Source of the DNA: Stramonita haemastoma
Lineage: Eukaryota > Mollusca > Gastropoda > Neogastropoda > Muricidae
Assembly: GCA_030674155.1 (NCBI GenBank)
Contig: CM060342.1
Location: 25,040,226-25,104,225 of the forward strand
Reading direction: 5' to 3'
Length of the DNA stretch: 64,000 bases
This document shows, in pieces, positions 63,165-64,000 of the stretch; the stretch's first letter is position 1; every line of letters starts with the position of its first letter. The position numbers and the translations under genes were made by a program. The notes beneath the pieces were generated by a model, which had not been told where the DNA came from, searched no databases, and saw only the letters and a program-made list of their open reading frames with translations.

Positions 63165-64000
63165 ACCCCATTCTTGCCTTCCTCTGCAGAAGTCATACAG
63201 TGGTCCTGCAGTGGACCCTCTCCCATTGGGGGACGGGATAGCCTAGTGGTCAGAACATTGCGCTCTCAATTTGACGATCCGGGTTTGATTCCCGTTCGAG
63301 GGGATTTTTCCTCTGGAGTTAACATCAGTGCTGACTCCACTCGCCCCAAAAGTCTTTCGGATGAGACTATAAACCGAGGCCCCGTGTGCGAACGCACGCA
63401 GAGCATCTTGCGCACACGTTGAATCCTGTTCCGCTTTTCGTAAGAGTAGACCATTGTTTGCCGGTGGAAACAGATGACAATATTTACAAAACTGCATACA
63501 CATGGGGACTGGATGTAAAAAAGCACACGAGTGCTTATTCCATTATCCTCGATATAAAAGAATAAATAAAATAAATAAATTCGCCTGGCAATGGGACTGC
63601 TGACCTCCTGGGAAAGGAAGGCACAAGGCAAGAGCAGGTGGATAGGTTTGTCCTTTTTTTTTCCTTCTGAAGCCAAAACCCATCATCAAGGCCAAGCAGC
63701 ACAAGTGGATACAACAACATCCATGCTACAACATGTCAGACCCCTATAACCTGCTGGCATTATGGGAGCAGGTCTGTAGGCTACATTCAGACTCAGGACC
63801 GGTCAGCACCACTCTAAACTACCATGGTATTTACACTAAACTCCACATAGGCCACACAGAGGAGTGCCCTTGCAAAACTGGTAGTCAGACAAACAGGACA
63901 GGTGATGCAGTCCTTCAATTTCGCTGCATGAGGCACTCCGAAAAAAGGGTTTGACCCCATCCCAGTGGCCAAACAGCGGTCATGAGACTTTGAGGACCTG
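63165..64000 (+). mobile_element. LINE RNase H / C-terminal fragment interrupted by a SINE, runs off the window
   Basis: The left piece reads AEVIQWS (start of the RNase H segment). After a SINE insertion (63229-63579) the frame continues with IKAKQHKWIQQHP, NLLALWEQVCRLHSDSGPVS and YTKLHIGHTEECPCKTGSQT, typical of mollusc Jockey/CR1-type ORF2 C termini. The last part is frameshifted. Confidence 0.78.
63229..63579 (+). mobile_element. Full-length tRNA-derived SINE (family 2)
   Basis: The tRNA-like head has an A box in GATAGCCTAGTGGTCAG and B box GGGTTTGATTCCC. The body contains CCGAGGCCCCGTGTGCGAAC and GTGTGCCGGTGGAAACAG-like blocks. The 3' end is CCTCGATATAAAAGAATAAA with (AAAT)n. It splits a LINE, giving clean ends. 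Confidence 0.85.

Overview
The window looks like one piece of a large, repeat-rich, intron-rich invertebrate genome, most plausibly a mollusc (gastropod). Reasons: about 60 kb of long introns, very abundant (CA)n/(GT)n microsatellites, dense tRNA-derived SINE families, RTE/Jockey-type LINE fragments and piggyBac-type elements. The species assignment is inference. Two runs of exactly 100 N (12301-12400 and 23924-24023) show three scaffolded contigs: A (1-12300), B (12401-23923) and C (24024-64000).

The only clear host gene is MED15 (Mediator tail subunit 15, ARC105), present in three partial or complete forms. Contig B carries two divergently transcribed first exons only 1.04 kb apart. One is on the minus strand (ATG at 20204) and leads into exons 2-5 at 18527, 17325, 16496 and 15267. 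The other is on the plus strand (ATG at 21241) and points across the second gap into contig C, where exons 3-18 run from 24323 to the stop at 50055. These are two head-to-head MED15 paralogs: their exons are similar but their introns do not align. Contig A holds a third set (exons 3-9, minus strand, 11011 to 1218) whose introns match contig C closely. Positions 1 to about 11340 are the reverse complement of about 39325 to 24030, apart from several large insertions and tandem-repeat length differences. Because the minus-strand paralog already has its own exons 3-5 in contig B, contig A is best read as the alternative haplotype of contig C placed in inverted orientation, although a recent real inverted duplication is not excluded.

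Exons 1-3 encode the KIX domain that binds activators, exons 4-9 a Met/Gln/Pro/Gly-rich linker, and exons 10-18 the conserved C-terminal Mediator-binding region. A recurrent oddity is that tandem repeats are seeded from the gene's own splice junctions. Exon 8, 10, 14, 16 and 17 donors and the exon 11 acceptor each have degenerate extra copies in the adjoining intron.

The rest is mobile or tandem DNA: a 5'-truncated RTE-like LINE with an unusually long target duplication (2723-3953, and its copy at 31233-35925); a 3.44-kb TIR element with a 7-bp duplication present in only one of the two copies (32381-35824); an internally deleted piggyBac transposon with a truncated transposase (52792-54273); TTAA-flanked piggyBac MITEs; a Harbinger-like MITE; at least four SINE families; and satellite arrays at 54.7-56.6 kb. 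No rRNA, functional tRNA, CRISPR or viral genes were recognised.
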